DNA of 64,000 nt from assembly GCF_000970285.1 (NCBI RefSeq), contig NZ_CP009516.1, positions 1,157,036 through 1,221,035 of the forward strand. The letters are read 5' to 3'. Each line of letters starts with the position of its first letter. The first letter of the stretch is position 1. This document shows, in pieces, positions 34,270-46,201 of this stretch. Below the pieces are notes generated by a model that was not told where the DNA came from, ran no database searches, and worked only from the letters and a program-made list of their open reading frames with translations. The DNA comes from Methanosarcina horonobensis HB-1 = JCM 15518. Lineage in GTDB: Archaea; Halobacteriota; Methanosarcinia; Methanosarcinales; Methanosarcinaceae. A program made the position numbers and the translations under genes.

Positions 34270-34650
34270 TTATCTTGACAGTGAGATTACTTTGTCACTC
34301 TTATGCAACATTTCTGAAAGTTCATAAAGGCTGGAAATTTTTATTCCGGGAATGTAGTCTTCGCAGTTATTTCCATTAGCATTCTCTTCTTCTACAATGT
34401 AACCTCTTGCAGCAGCACACCGTGCACAGGCTCTGATTACAGCTCCTTTTTCTGCAAGCCCGGTGAAAAGTTCACCTGTATTGATAAAAAATGATGGACT
34501 CTGGCCTTTTTTGGGGATATGCACTGCATCCAGGTACAGGAATATATTCACCTGATATTGTTTAAGTGCGCCTTCGGCAAGTTTGCAGGCAATTTCAGCA
34601 TATTCGGAAATATAAGGGCCGTCGGTAAGTACAATAGTAAGCGTCTTCAA
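34270..34650 (-). CDS. DsrE/TusD-like sulfur-relay protein
   Basis: 126 residues from a TTG start with GGAGGA four bases upstream. LTIVLTDGPYISEYAEIACK (20), NIFLYLDAVHIPKKGQ and GAVIRACARCAAARGYIVEE (20) follow the DsrE/TusD fold; the Cys pair in ACARCAAARG matches the active-site cysteine region. It would carry a persulfide. First of the trio, 37 bases after the Fe-S regulator at 34688. Confidence 0.8.
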   Translation of the reverse strand: MKTLTIVLTDGPYISEYAEIACKLAEGALKQYQVNIFLYLDAVHIPKKGQSPSFFINTGELFTGLAEKGAVIRACARCAAARGYIVEEENANGNNCEDYIPGIKISSLYELSEMLHKSDKVISLSR

Positions 34651-34687
34651 AATTTCCTCCGAGTAAGTTGATTTTTGTTAACTGGGT

Positions 34688-35485
34688 TTAAATATAATTG
34701 ACCAAAACATGTAGACGCTCCTGATTACTTTTGTACTCCGGTTCTTTAAGAAGCGTACACTTTTCCAGAGAAGCCTGTCTGGCCATAAGCTTGATGGCAA
34801 AACTGTAACATCCTTGTTCGCCGCATTTGCCACAGTTGGTTTGGGGCAGGTGTTTGTAGATCTCCATCAGGTCAACCTTTACCTTTTCTCTGGGAGCTGG
34901 AGCTTCACCTTTTGCAATACCCTCATTGATAATACTCTTCAGTCTTTCAAGTTCTTCTTTAGCTTCATCCTCATTTTTGATCATCCTTATGATGACTTTC
35001 CCACTACCGTAAATAGTTGTGATGATTTCTCCTTTTTTAATTATCAAGCTATCTTTTCTATCTGAGTAATTACTTCTTGGAAAGAGGGGCTCCAGGAGTT
35101 TCAGGATTCCACCCAGAGATGGAGTCATATTTGCACTCACCCTGAGTCTTGAGGAATCAGCTATGCAGGGCAAAACCTGTCTGATCCTTGCAATCTCTAT
35201 TGGTTTTGCTTGAGAAAAGTCTACAGTTTTTTCCTCACTCTTTTCGGTTTTATTCTTAAGGAAATTCTTGCCATATTCGCTTAACTTTACGATTCCTTCT
35301 TCTAATTTAATCAGACCTGCCTGCTGCAATATTCTGAGATGAAAGTCAAGCGTTGCTTTCCCAACTATCTCTCCTATTTCCCCGGTACTTTTAGATCCGT
35401 TCGCCAGGAAGTTAATAATTTTCCGTCGGGTGCCATTGGCTATAGCAAAGCTTACGAGTTTTGTTTCATTCTGGTCTCCCGGCAT
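34688..35485 (-). CDS. Winged-helix regulator with C-terminal [4Fe-4S] domain (paralogue 1)
   Basis: 265 residues. Residues 1-75 form an ArsR-like wHTH (TRRKIINFLANGSKSTGEIG, FHLRILQQAGLIKLEEG). A middle domain begins at VLPCIADSSRLRVSAN. The C-terminus TNCGKCGEQGCYSFAIKLMA plus LEKC has the CxxC(x4)C(x~15)C layout of the Fe4 domain in CO dehydrogenase/corrinoid proteins. It probably senses redox or Fe-S status and controls the adjacent sulfur genes. It is followed by the TusD-like gene after 37 bases. Confidence 0.8.
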   Translation of the reverse strand: MPGDQNETKLVSFAIANGTRRKIINFLANGSKSTGEIGEIVGKATLDFHLRILQQAGLIKLEEGIVKLSEYGKNFLKNKTEKSEEKTVDFSQAKPIEIARIRQVLPCIADSSRLRVSANMTPSLGGILKLLEPLFPRSNYSDRKDSLIIKKGEIITTIYGSGKVIIRMIKNEDEAKEELERLKSIINEGIAKGEAPAPREKVKVDLMEIYKHLPQTNCGKCGEQGCYSFAIKLMARQASLEKCTLLKEPEYKSNQERLHVLVNYI

Positions 35486-35628
35486 CTTAACACCTGTCGA
35501 AGCTATTCCTGCAAGGTAATCTCTTACAGTAACATTAATATATTCGGAGATATGGCATGGAGCTGCCAGTTAACACTAAAGTTAGCGTCTTAAAAATCTC
35601 GGTTTAATGAATTTTTCATAAAACCGGT

Positions 35629-36426
35629 TCAGATGTACGCACACAGGACCTGCAGTTGCTCGAAATTGGTTGCATATTCCGGTTCTTTGAGAGGTGTGCA
35701 TTTGTCCAGGGTGACCTCCCCTCCCATGAGTTTTATAGCAAAGGTATAGCAGCTCTGCTCACCGCACTTGCCACAGTTGGTCTGAGGCAGGTATTTGTAA
35801 ATTTCCATAGGTTCTACCCTGACTTTTTCCCGCGGGGCTGGGACAACTCCTTTTACTGTGGCTTCATTGATAGTATTCTTCAAGTTCTGGAGAGAGTCTC
35901 TGGCTTCACCTTCACTTCTTATCATTGTCATGGTTACCTTTCCGCTACCATAAATGGTTGTAATAACCTCTCCTTTTTGAATTATCAGGGCGCCTATTTT
36001 GTCCGAATATTTGCCTCTGGGAAAAAGTGGCTCAAGAACCTTGAGGGTTCCACCCAGGGGAGGAGCTATATTTGCAATTACCCTGAATTTTGAGGAATCA
36101 GCTATACAGGGTAATAGCTGTCTTACTTCAGTAATTTCTATTGGTTTTGCCTGAGAGAGATCTGCAGTTTTATCCGCACCTTTCTCTTCTTTCTCTTTAA
36201 GGAAATTCTTACCATATTCGCTTAGTTTCACAGTCCCTTCTTCGATCTCAATCAGACTTGCCTGTTGAAGAAGCTTGAGATGGAAATCAAGCATGGTCTT
36301 CCCTACTTCTCCTCCAATTTCTTCGGTACTTTTGTCTCCTGTCGATAAAAAGTTCATTATCTTTCTTCGAGTAGTGTTGGACATAGCGTTGTTTACAAGC
36401 TTTATCTCATTAGGATTTCCAGGCAT
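35629..36426 (-). CDS. Winged-helix regulator with C-terminal [4Fe-4S] domain (paralogue 2)
   Basis: 265 residues, the same length and domain order as its neighbour at 34688: wHTH (TRRKIMNFLSTGDKSTEEIG), middle domain (LLPCIADSSKFRVIANIAPP), and Fe4 domain TNCGKCGEQSCYTFAIKL with a fourth Cys in LDKC. The two arose by tandem duplication and have diverged mostly in the surface helices. A 143-base gap separates them, so each may have its own promoter. Its target genes are unknown. Confidence 0.8.
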   Translation of the reverse strand: MPGNPNEIKLVNNAMSNTTRRKIMNFLSTGDKSTEEIGGEVGKTMLDFHLKLLQQASLIEIEEGTVKLSEYGKNFLKEKEEKGADKTADLSQAKPIEITEVRQLLPCIADSSKFRVIANIAPPLGGTLKVLEPLFPRGKYSDKIGALIIQKGEVITTIYGSGKVTMTMIRSEGEARDSLQNLKNTINEATVKGVVPAPREKVRVEPMEIYKYLPQTNCGKCGEQSCYTFAIKLMGGEVTLDKCTPLKEPEYATNFEQLQVLCAYI

Positions 36427-36934
36427 CTCTAAAACCTACAAGAGTTATGAAAGTTTAACTCATTTTCTGACATAACAGTATCGGGTATTCTTCTTTCAAA
36501 AATGAATTTCAATTCTTTTAATCGATATGGGTTTAGTTCATAAAAACCCGCAGGACAGGTATCAAAAAAGATTGATATGAAACGTAGAGTTCAGACTTTA
36601 TTAAGGTATTCATAAATCCCTGTATTACATTTCTGAGCGGATTTTTTATACCACTTTTTGGATTTAGGTGTAGGTTTTACAATAAAGTCATAGTAAGTAA
36701 TAGGAAAATTTAATCAAGTCGTTTTAATATTTTGGAGCACTTTAATCTCATCAGTATAAAATGAGCGAATGATTTAAGCAGAAACGAAAAATGCATATTA
36801 AGCTGCCTAAGTCGGCTACAAAGCTTTGGTACTTATAAATTTTAATACTTTTCTATCAATCCAATAATGTACTTTTTTTGATCTACTTTCATAAGAGACG
36901 AGTTTAGACAGCTACAATAAAGTTTTAGAGAGTT
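36427..36934. other. Intergenic region without a gene
   Basis: About 510 AT-rich bases. No ORF, tRNA or repeat is convincing. A TATAAAAAAT-like element on the minus strand near 36641-36650 could serve the regulator at 35629 with a long leader. Confidence 0.35.
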
Positions 36935-38131
36935 TTAAATGTTTTTCATTGCTTTCTCGATAATTAGAAGTCCTTTCTCTAATTCATCCTTCTTAATATT
37001 TAGCGCGGGAAATATCCTGATCCCATTACCCTGTGTCTGAGTGACAAATAAACCTCTTATCAAGCACTCGTTTTTGACATTTGTGGCAACATCTTCACTC
37101 TGGAACTCGATCATGATAAGAAGCCCTTTTCCCCTTATGTCAGCAATTAAATTTCCATAGATATTCTTCCATAGGCTCATCCGATCCAGGGCAAGACCGC
37201 CCATTTCTTCTACATTTCTAGAAATATTGTTATCCATCAGGTGTTTTATCACTGCGTAGGAGACAGCACAACCGAGAGGGTTGCCACAGTATGTACCTCC
37301 ATGATCGCCTATTTCAAGCTTCTTTGCGACTGCCTCAGATAAAGCAAAAGCACCGAATGGGAAACCACCTGCAATTCCCTTCGCCATTGTAAGAAAATCT
37401 GTTTTCACTCCACAGGAGCCTGTAACAAAAGCTGGTCCTGTTCTAAAAAAGCCTGTTTGGATCTCATCCATGATCAGCAGGCTCCCATTCTTCTTACACA
37501 GGGCATCTACCTCTTTCAGATATTCTTTGGATGGTACACGAACTCCACCTTCCCCTTGAATAGGTTCAATGATTACTGCTGCAACATTCTCGTCCAGAGA
37601 ACGCTTCAGAGCTTCCAAGTTATCATATGGAACGAACCGATAATTGGGCATCAGAGGACTATACCTATCCCTATGCTTGGCCTGACCTGTTGCCGATGTT
37701 GTACTGATAGTACGTCCATGAAAGCTTTGATATGTAGAAATGATATCAGGTCGGCCTGTTACCTTCCGAGCTAATTTGATGGCAGCATCGTTTGCTTCAG
37801 CTCCACTGTTTGTGAAGAATACTCTCGTAAGATTTGGAGGCAAAATTCCTTCCAGTAAGGATAGTAGACGAGCACGTGCAGGAGAATACGTAAGTCCTGA
37901 ATTGGGATTTTGGATTATTTTTCTTCCTTGATCAAGCAGGGCATCGGTAATGACAGGGTTTGCATGACCAATACATGTTACACCCCAACCTGATGTGAAA
38001 TCAATATATATTTTCCCTTCTTCATCCCATACATAAATTCCTTCTCCTTTTTCAATGGAGATTTTCTGCTTCACGAAGAAAGGCGGAAGACACTTGTCTT
38101 CTATTTCGAATGTTGTCTTGCTTGACGTTAT
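36935..38131 (-). CDS. Class III aminotransferase (acetylornithine/4-aminobutyrate type)
   Basis: About 398 residues if begun at 38131. PLP-fold marks: TNSGAEANDAAIKLAR, SFHGRT, EPIQGEGGV, LLIMDEIQTGFFRTG, the PLP lysine in TMAKGIAGGFPFGAF, GTYCGNPLGCAV. The ATG/GTG starts available begin at 38074 (GTG) but the frame is open upstream and encodes FEIEDKCLPPFFVKQKI, the conserved lead-in of this family. GAGG (38144-38141) lies nine bases before an ATA codon at 38131, the best start. ArgD-like ornithine metabolism or an omega-amino acid substrate are both possible. Confidence 0.82.
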   Translation of the reverse strand: MTSSKTTFEIEDKCLPPFFVKQKISIEKGEGIYVWDEEGKIYIDFTSGWGVTCIGHANPVITDALLDQGRKIIQNPNSGLTYSPARARLLSLLEGILPPNLTRVFFTNSGAEANDAAIKLARKVTGRPDIISTYQSFHGRTISTTSATGQAKHRDRYSPLMPNYRFVPYDNLEALKRSLDENVAAVIIEPIQGEGGVRVPSKEYLKEVDALCKKNGSLLIMDEIQTGFFRTGPAFVTGSCGVKTDFLTMAKGIAGGFPFGAFALSEAVAKKLEIGDHGGTYCGNPLGCAVSYAVIKHLMDNNISRNVEEMGGLALDRMSLWKNIYGNLIADIRGKGLLIMIEFQSEDVATNVKNECLIRGLFVTQTQGNGIRIFPALNIKKDELEKGLLIIEKAMKNI

Positions 38132-38631
38132 TAATCACTTCCTCTATCGCTACCGAAAGAAATTTGAGGATAGTGCCTAAGCGTTGCTATCTCAACTCAT
38201 CGTTCGGTATCGATGCATTCAATTGAAACTATTCTACTTTATCAATCTGTTGATACAGGAAAATAGTATCTTACCAGACTTATAGAAGAGTTTCAATCTC
38301 ATTTTCGTGGATATTGTTCTCTAATATAACTAAGGAGATACAAAAAGTATGGAATATTGCTTGGGCAAATGGTTATAGAGATTTTCTCAGTATCGAAGTT
38401 TTGGATAATCATCGAACTTGTAAGTATCGGTACTACAGAAAGAAGATCAAGAAGAACATCACAGAAAGAGATTTGCAGAATATCCCGGCGGGCTGAAAAT
38501 CCCTTCAGCGGGTATCCGCCGGTAATTCCTCAAAAAGTGAACAAAGTAAATATTCAGGAATAACAAAGTGAAAGGAAAATTTGCAAGACCGGGTACAGAG
38601 AGGTGTTCTGTAACCTGGCGTTTTTTTGCAT
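38132..38631. other. Intergenic region with nested inverted repeat
   Basis: 500 bases, no convincing gene. At 38484-38522 a nested palindrome occurs: CCGGCGG (38485-38491) pairs with CCGCCGG (38516-38522), and inside it GCTGAA (38492-38497) pairs with TTCAGC (38504-38509). An AAGGAGAT near 38333 precedes only a nine-codon ORF. Confidence 0.5.
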
Positions 38632-40247
<1,616 letters not shown>

Positions 40248-40601
40248 TTATAAATCTCCTTTATAAGTTCTGCATGAGTTTCAATGCTATATCAAATTAT
40301 AGTATATTAATATTAGGGCAGATCTCGTAATGATTAGACCTTCTCCGGTCTTCTTTCAACCATTACTTATAACTTCCCGTTTTGGACATTTATCGGGTCA
40401 GTGTAATTTGAATTTCCAGCGGCCTGGACTGTTTTCCCCATTATAGGCATACCTTGTTTTAAACCTTTCCCATTGAATTTACTCTATGAAAATTTTAGAA
40501 CTCTTCTCTTTGAAGACTCCCAGATTTTCCTCTTCTGAGTGAGCAGGGAATTTTGACTTAATAATTTATGCCTTAAATAGGAAAAGCGGAATTTTTTCCG
40601 C
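40248..40601. other. Intergenic region between fusA and tuf
   Basis: 354 AT-rich bases. It should hold the fusA terminator and the tuf promoter (minus strand; AAGTTATAAGTAATG around 40360-40375 is TATA-like). No gene seen. Confidence 0.5.
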
Positions 40602-42794
40602 TTACATCGAAAGGAAGTCGGAAGCTCTGGGCAACTCTTTCTTCAGGCCCTTCCTTTCCCTTATCTGGCCAACGATTTCGTTCAGGATGCTTGACGGCAC
40701 AACATCAAAGCCTCCGAACTCCGTGCTCCACATGGCACGCCCTTCGGTTGCTGACCTGATCTCTCCGGCAAACCCGAACATTTCAGCCACAGGTACCCTG
40801 GACTCGATAATTGCCAGGTCTCCCTCAGTGGTCATGTTAAGGATGATACCGCGGCGGCCCTGAAGTTCCTTCGTCGCACCACCCATTGTAAGCTGGGGTA
40901 CCTGGACAAAGACCTTCTGGTAAGGCTCAAGCAGACTGTCTTCTGCCATAAGCATACCTGCCTGGATTGCCTGCCTTGCTGCAGGGATAATCTGAGCCGG
41001 ACCTCTGTGGATTGCGTCTTCGTGAAGCTTTGCATCTACGAGCACGCACTTTACATTTGCTACAGGTTCTCTGGTAAGCGGACCTGCCCGCATAACTTCT
41101 TCGAACCCGTCGAGCACAAGTTCCATTGTCTCATTAAGGTACTGGATACCTTTGGTCATATCGATGAAGATATTGGAGTTGAAAATGCCGACAATGCCTT
41201 TTGCCTGTTCTTTATCCATGCCAAGGTCAATGAGTTTCTGCCTTCTTTCAAGTTCAGGCATGTTCATGCTGACTTCCCCTTCCTTGATTGCGCTGACAAT
41301 CTCAGTGTCAAGGGGTTCAACATAGATGTAGAATCTGTTATGCCTGTTCGGAGACTTTCCTTCAACAGCCTCGATCTTCTTCTTAATTGTTTCCCTGTAA
41401 ACGACAATAGGCTTGCTCGTGGTGATTTCCACGTTCTTGTCCCTTTCGATCCTGTGGGCGATAACTTCCAGGTGAAGTTCTCCCATACCTGCCATCAGGT
41501 GTTCCCCGGTTTCCTCATCCAGAGTAATCTGGAGGGTCGGGTCTTCCTTTGCGACCTGCCTGAGAACCTCAATGAGTTTGGGGAGGTCTTTGGTGTGTTT
41601 GGCTTCGACAGCCACGGTCACCACAGGTTCGCTTACGTGTCTGATGCTTTCGAAAGGAGCCATACCGTCAAGGGTGGTTACGGTGGACCCGACGATCGCG
41701 TCTTTTAAACCGGTAACTGCGGCAATGTTTCCTGCAGGAATCTTGTCCACTTCAAGCCTTTCGGGACCCATGAAGATACCAACCTGCTGGACTCTGCTCT
41801 TCTTTGCAGTTCCTGAGGTAAAGACTTCCATACCACGGGTAAGAGAACCGCTGAACAGCCTTCCTGTTGCCACTTCTCCTGCGTGGGGGTCAATTGAAAT
41901 GTCAGTTACCATGAATGCAAGATCTCCGTCTGCATCTGCACTGGACATGGACTTTCCGATTGCGGTATTCTCATCGCCGTGCCAGATGACCTTTACCCTG
42001 CCCTTCTGTGCTTCAAGAGGATTTGGCAGGAAGTGAATAACCATATCAAGAACAGCTTCATGAAGCGGGCACTTTTCTGCCAGGGTCTTCATATCTCCGG
42101 CTTTACAATAGTCATATACATCGCTGAAGGAAACCCCGGTCTTCTTCATCATAGGCACACTGATTGCCCAGTTGTAAAGGGCTGACCCGAAAGCTACGGT
42201 TCCGGCTGCAGCATCGACTTTCCAGCCGGCCTTGAACTTTTCGGGGTTCATGTTCTTGATGAGCTTGTTCACGTGGTCAATAACCTTTCCGAGGCGAACC
42301 TGCATTTCCTGAGAATCAACCTGCAGCTCATTGATAAGCCTGTCTACCTTGTTAACGAAAAGCACGGGTCTTACATGTTCCCTGAGAGCCTGCCTCAGCA
42401 CAGTCTCGGTCTGGGGCATAGTGCCTTCTACTGCGTCAACTACCACTACCGCACCGTCTACTGCTCTCATGGCGCGGGTAACGTCCCCACCGAAGTCAAC
42501 GTGACCCGGGGTGTCGATAAGGTTGATCAGGTAGTCTTCATTATCAAATGTGTGAACCATGGAAACGTTGGAGGCATCGATTGTAATACCTCTTGCCTGT
42601 TCCTCTTCATCGGAGTCCATGAACAGCTGTCTTCCGGCAAGTTCCTTGGAAATCATGCCTGCGCCTGCTAACAGGTTGTCCGATAATGTGGTTTTACCGT
42701 GGTCAATGTGTGCAACGATTCCGATATTTCTGATCCTCTGCGGATCATTCATGAGCGTTGTCACACGCTCGACCATTTTCTTTCTTCGTCCCAT
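40602..42794 (-). CDS. fusA: Translation elongation factor EF-2
   Basis: 730 residues. GTPase motifs [17 protein letters not shown] and NKVDRL; the diphthamide loop [20 protein letters not shown] (20) carries the modified His. It catalyses ribosomal translocation. Start [12 protein letters not shown] matches the family; AAGGT precedes it. It follows rps7 in the canonical archaeal str order. Confidence 0.97.
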   Translation of the reverse strand: MGRRKKMVERVTTLMNDPQRIRNIGIVAHIDHGKTTLSDNLLAGAGMISKELAGRQLFMDSDEEEQARGITIDASNVSMVHTFDNEDYLINLIDTPGHVDFGGDVTRAMRAVDGAVVVVDAVEGTMPQTETVLRQALREHVRPVLFVNKVDRLINELQVDSQEMQVRLGKVIDHVNKLIKNMNPEKFKAGWKVDAAAGTVAFGSALYNWAISVPMMKKTGVSFSDVYDYCKAGDMKTLAEKCPLHEAVLDMVIHFLPNPLEAQKGRVKVIWHGDENTAIGKSMSSADADGDLAFMVTDISIDPHAGEVATGRLFSGSLTRGMEVFTSGTAKKSRVQQVGIFMGPERLEVDKIPAGNIAAVTGLKDAIVGSTVTTLDGMAPFESIRHVSEPVVTVAVEAKHTKDLPKLIEVLRQVAKEDPTLQITLDEETGEHLMAGMGELHLEVIAHRIERDKNVEITTSKPIVVYRETIKKKIEAVEGKSPNRHNRFYIYVEPLDTEIVSAIKEGEVSMNMPELERRQKLIDLGMDKEQAKGIVGIFNSNIFIDMTKGIQYLNETMELVLDGFEEVMRAGPLTREPVANVKCVLVDAKLHEDAIHRGPAQIIPAARQAIQAGMLMAEDSLLEPYQKVFVQVPQLTMGGATKELQGRRGIILNMTTEGDLAIIESRVPVAEMFGFAGEIRSATEGRAMWSTEFGGFDVVPSSILNEIVGQIRERKGLKKELPRASDFLSM

Positions 42795-42871
42795 GCTAAT
42801 AACCTTTTAAGTGAAAGTGAATGATTATATGTTTATTTTGTGAAAACCCGGGCTTTTCCGGGTGTAAATGA

Positions 42872-43881
<1,010 letters not shown>

Positions 43882-43976
43882 TTAATAATTGATCACAGTT
43901 TCCTGATTTGGCATTAAATGCCAGAATTTATCCTTTCAACGCCGGATTAATGGATCAACGTAAATTAAGGGGAATA

Positions 43977-44402
43977 TCACTGCAGGATCACGTCTTCTAT
44001 AGTGTGGTGACGACGGGCAAGCATCTTTACCTTCTCTATATTCTTGCCGTTGCGACCGATGGCAAGCCCCTTTTCTTTATTGGGTACCTCTACATAAGCT
44101 AATCGCTTGCCATTTTTATTTGTAAGGTTCACTGAACTTACGGATACCGGTCCGAAAGCGTTCTTGATAAAGGTTACAGGATCCTCTGAATACTCCACAA
44201 GCTCAATGGGTTTGTCCAGGGCTTTTTTAACACGGTTTATATTTTCTCCGTTTTTGCCTATTGCAAGCCCCATATCGCCCTGCTTTACAACATATACGAG
44301 CCTTTCCTCTTCCGGAATACAATCAAGTATTTTGGCCCGTGTCATGTTTTCAAACAATGCAATGTACTGGATGCTTTCTGCAGTAAGTCTTATTTCACCC
44401 AA
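43977..44402 (-). CDS. nusA: NusA-like transcription/RNA-binding KH protein
   Basis: 141 residues from a TTG at 44402: AAGGAG lies nine to ten bases upstream and the protein then begins (M)GEIRLTAESIQYIALFENM, as in archaeal NusA. Earlier starts at 44426 would add a Cys/Lys-rich tail and overlap rpl30e. Two KH domains are marked by DMGLAIGKNGENINRVKKAL (20) and GLAIGRNGKNIEKVKML. Unlike bacterial NusA it lacks the N-terminal polymerase-binding and S1 parts. Confidence 0.9.
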   Translation of the reverse strand: MGEIRLTAESIQYIALFENMTRAKILDCIPEEERLVYVVKQGDMGLAIGKNGENINRVKKALDKPIELVEYSEDPVTFIKNAFGPVSVSSVNLTNKNGKRLAYVEVPNKEKGLAIGRNGKNIEKVKMLARRHHTIEDVILQ

Positions 44403-44422
44403 GACGTTGCAACTCCTTTTTA

Positions 44423-44719
44423 TCAAGCTGTAGCTGCCAGAATGTCCGATTCGCCCGCATCAAGGATTGCCATGGCTGCAATCGTGAAAGGCTTTCCGCA
44501 TACGGGCCCGAGTTCTACACTTGTGCCTTCGTATTCAAGAACCGGTACATTTGTTTCCTGAACTTTCGTTTTAATTTCTTCCGGGCAGTTTGATGCCAGG
44601 ACCACCATTTTTGCTGAGCCATTTGCTGCTGCATCAACGGTCCTGTTGGCTCCAATTATTACTTTTCCTGTTTTCACAGCCTTGATAAGAGATTTATCAA
44701 CATTGATCTTCATTTTCAT
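44423..44719 (-). CDS. rpl30e: Ribosomal protein L30e (eL30)
   Basis: 98 residues from the ATG at 44719. [20 protein letters not shown] (20), [17 protein letters not shown] and [20 protein letters not shown] (20) fit eL30. It binds kink-turn RNA. A 255-base gap separates it from rpoA2, unusual for this operon. Confidence 0.9.
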   Translation of the reverse strand: MKMKINVDKSLIKAVKTGKVIIGANRTVDAAANGSAKMVVLASNCPEEIKTKVQETNVPVLEYEGTSVELGPVCGKPFTIAAMAILDAGESDILAATA

Positions 44720-44734
44720 CAACTCTCGTCTCAA

Positions 44735-44974
44735 ATTAGCTCGTCTACTCTATCTCTTTCTAAATAAAGATTCCAAGCTCGGTGAGTATATGGTACTCTA
44801 AATACCTGATGCCTTATATCAATTTTCTGGTTATGAGCCTCGCGGACTCAAGTTTCTGCAAGCAGGATTTGATAAAGTATATTAAGGTAATATGTACCTG
44901 ATCTGGACTCGTCCTGTATCAGATTATACATTTAAATAATTATAGGTCATGCCGGAGATTTTATCTCCGGGATT
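44735..44974. other. Gap between rpoA2 and rpl30e with likely internal promoter
   Basis: 240 bases. On the minus strand AT-rich elements near 44926-44945 and ATATACTTTATC near 44872-44885 resemble TATA boxes, suggesting independent transcription of the rpl30e-nusA-rps12-rps7 part. No ORF. Confidence 0.4.
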
Positions 44975-46201
44975 TTACTCTTCTTCGGCTTCCACTTCTT
45001 CCGCTGCTTCGATTTCCGGTGTTATTTCCACTGCTCTCTCTGCTTTTCTGCTTATGAGGTGTACATCACCCGTACCCATACGAATTGGCTGACCAACAAT
45101 GATGTTTTCAGTAACACCCTGCAGTTCGTCCACGTATCCGCGCATACCTGCATCAAGCAGATGGTTAACAGTAACTTCGAAAGCTGCACGGGCAAATACA
45201 CTTGCCTTTTCACCTGAAATTCCGTGCCTACCGATCTGTTTTACTTCTCCGTCCGATGTCATCAGGTCTGCCACAAGCATGATATGTCTGATATCCACGG
45301 TAAGACCCTGTTCACGCAGGGTATCCGTGGCTTCCTTGATTATCGCATTTCTTGCAGCTTCAATGCCCAACACTTCGTAAATTTCATTAATGTTGTTTGT
45401 ACTGGTTCTGGTCTTGTCCACACCCTCGAACTGGAGGACTTCACGGAGAGCTGACCCTTCCGTATAGAGAGTATACTCTTCGCCCTCTTTTCGGACCACG
45501 ACTCTTTTGATCCCTTCTATACCTTTGAGAGTAACATTGTGGATGCTTTTTGCGAGCTGGAGCAGTTCCCTGTAGGAAGGCTCTCCCGGAGTGATGACAA
45601 TCTGGTTGTCTATATCAGGAGAGATGCTGACCAGCACATTCAGCTCCTCATTGAATTTCTCTTTTACCTGATCTATTTTAATATTCCTGCCTTCCATTGC
45701 CTTTTCGTGCAGGTCTATTATAAGCTTCATCTGGGAAAGGTCAGTTGTTACATCTGCAATATGGTCGATCTTGGTTGCTTCGATCTCCCATGCAAGGGCT
45801 CTTGTCTTTTCCCTGTCGTAAGCATAGTCCTCCGGATTATTTTTTAAAAGGGCAATCGTCATCATAGGGGTGCTCGGAATTTTCCTTGCATCTACGATTT
45901 CGATAAGGCGGGGAAGACCGAGAGTAACGTTAATCTCGGCCACACCGGCGTAGTGGAAGGTACGCATCGTCATCTGAGTGCCCGGTTCCCCTATTGACTG
46001 GGCTGCAACAACACCCGCAGCATCACAGGGCTCAATGCATGACTCGCCGTATTCTTCCATGACCTTTTCTATTATCTCTTCCATTTCCTTCTTGCTTACT
46101 CCGGCTTTGAGGACATCTTCCCTAAGAGTTTTTAAAATGTTAGAAGGAAGCGGGAGGTCCTTTATCATACTGTCTACAGTAGCTTCACTAATGCTCATCA
46201 T
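44975..46201 (-). CDS. rpoA2: RNA polymerase subunit A''
   Basis: 408 residues. AAGVVAAQSIGEPGTQMTMR (20) and TFHYAGVAEINVTLGLPRLI (20) are the trigger-loop region of the largest subunit; the protein covers its C-terminal third. The start overlaps the rpoA1 stop (46198-46201). Acidic tail EAAEEVEAEEE. Confidence 0.96.
   Translation of the reverse strand: MMSISEATVDSMIKDLPLPSNILKTLREDVLKAGVSKKEMEEIIEKVMEEYGESCIEPCDAAGVVAAQSIGEPGTQMTMRTFHYAGVAEINVTLGLPRLIEIVDARKIPSTPMMTIALLKNNPEDYAYDREKTRALAWEIEATKIDHIADVTTDLSQMKLIIDLHEKAMEGRNIKIDQVKEKFNEELNVLVSISPDIDNQIVITPGEPSYRELLQLAKSIHNVTLKGIEGIKRVVVRKEGEEYTLYTEGSALREVLQFEGVDKTRTSTNNINEIYEVLGIEAARNAIIKEATDTLREQGLTVDIRHIMLVADLMTSDGEVKQIGRHGISGEKASVFARAAFEVTVNHLLDAGMRGYVDELQGVTENIIVGQPIRMGTGDVHLISRKAERAVEITPEIEAAEEVEAEEE

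Noticed and set aside
38314-38563. 60- and 68-residue ORFs between the aminotransferase and rps10
   Set aside because: Overlapping frames without a ribosome binding site at their starts; the only good SD (near 38333) leads to a nine-codon frame.
41007-41708. 233-residue plus-strand ORF opposite EF-2
   Set aside because: Antisense shadow of fusA with no family resemblance.
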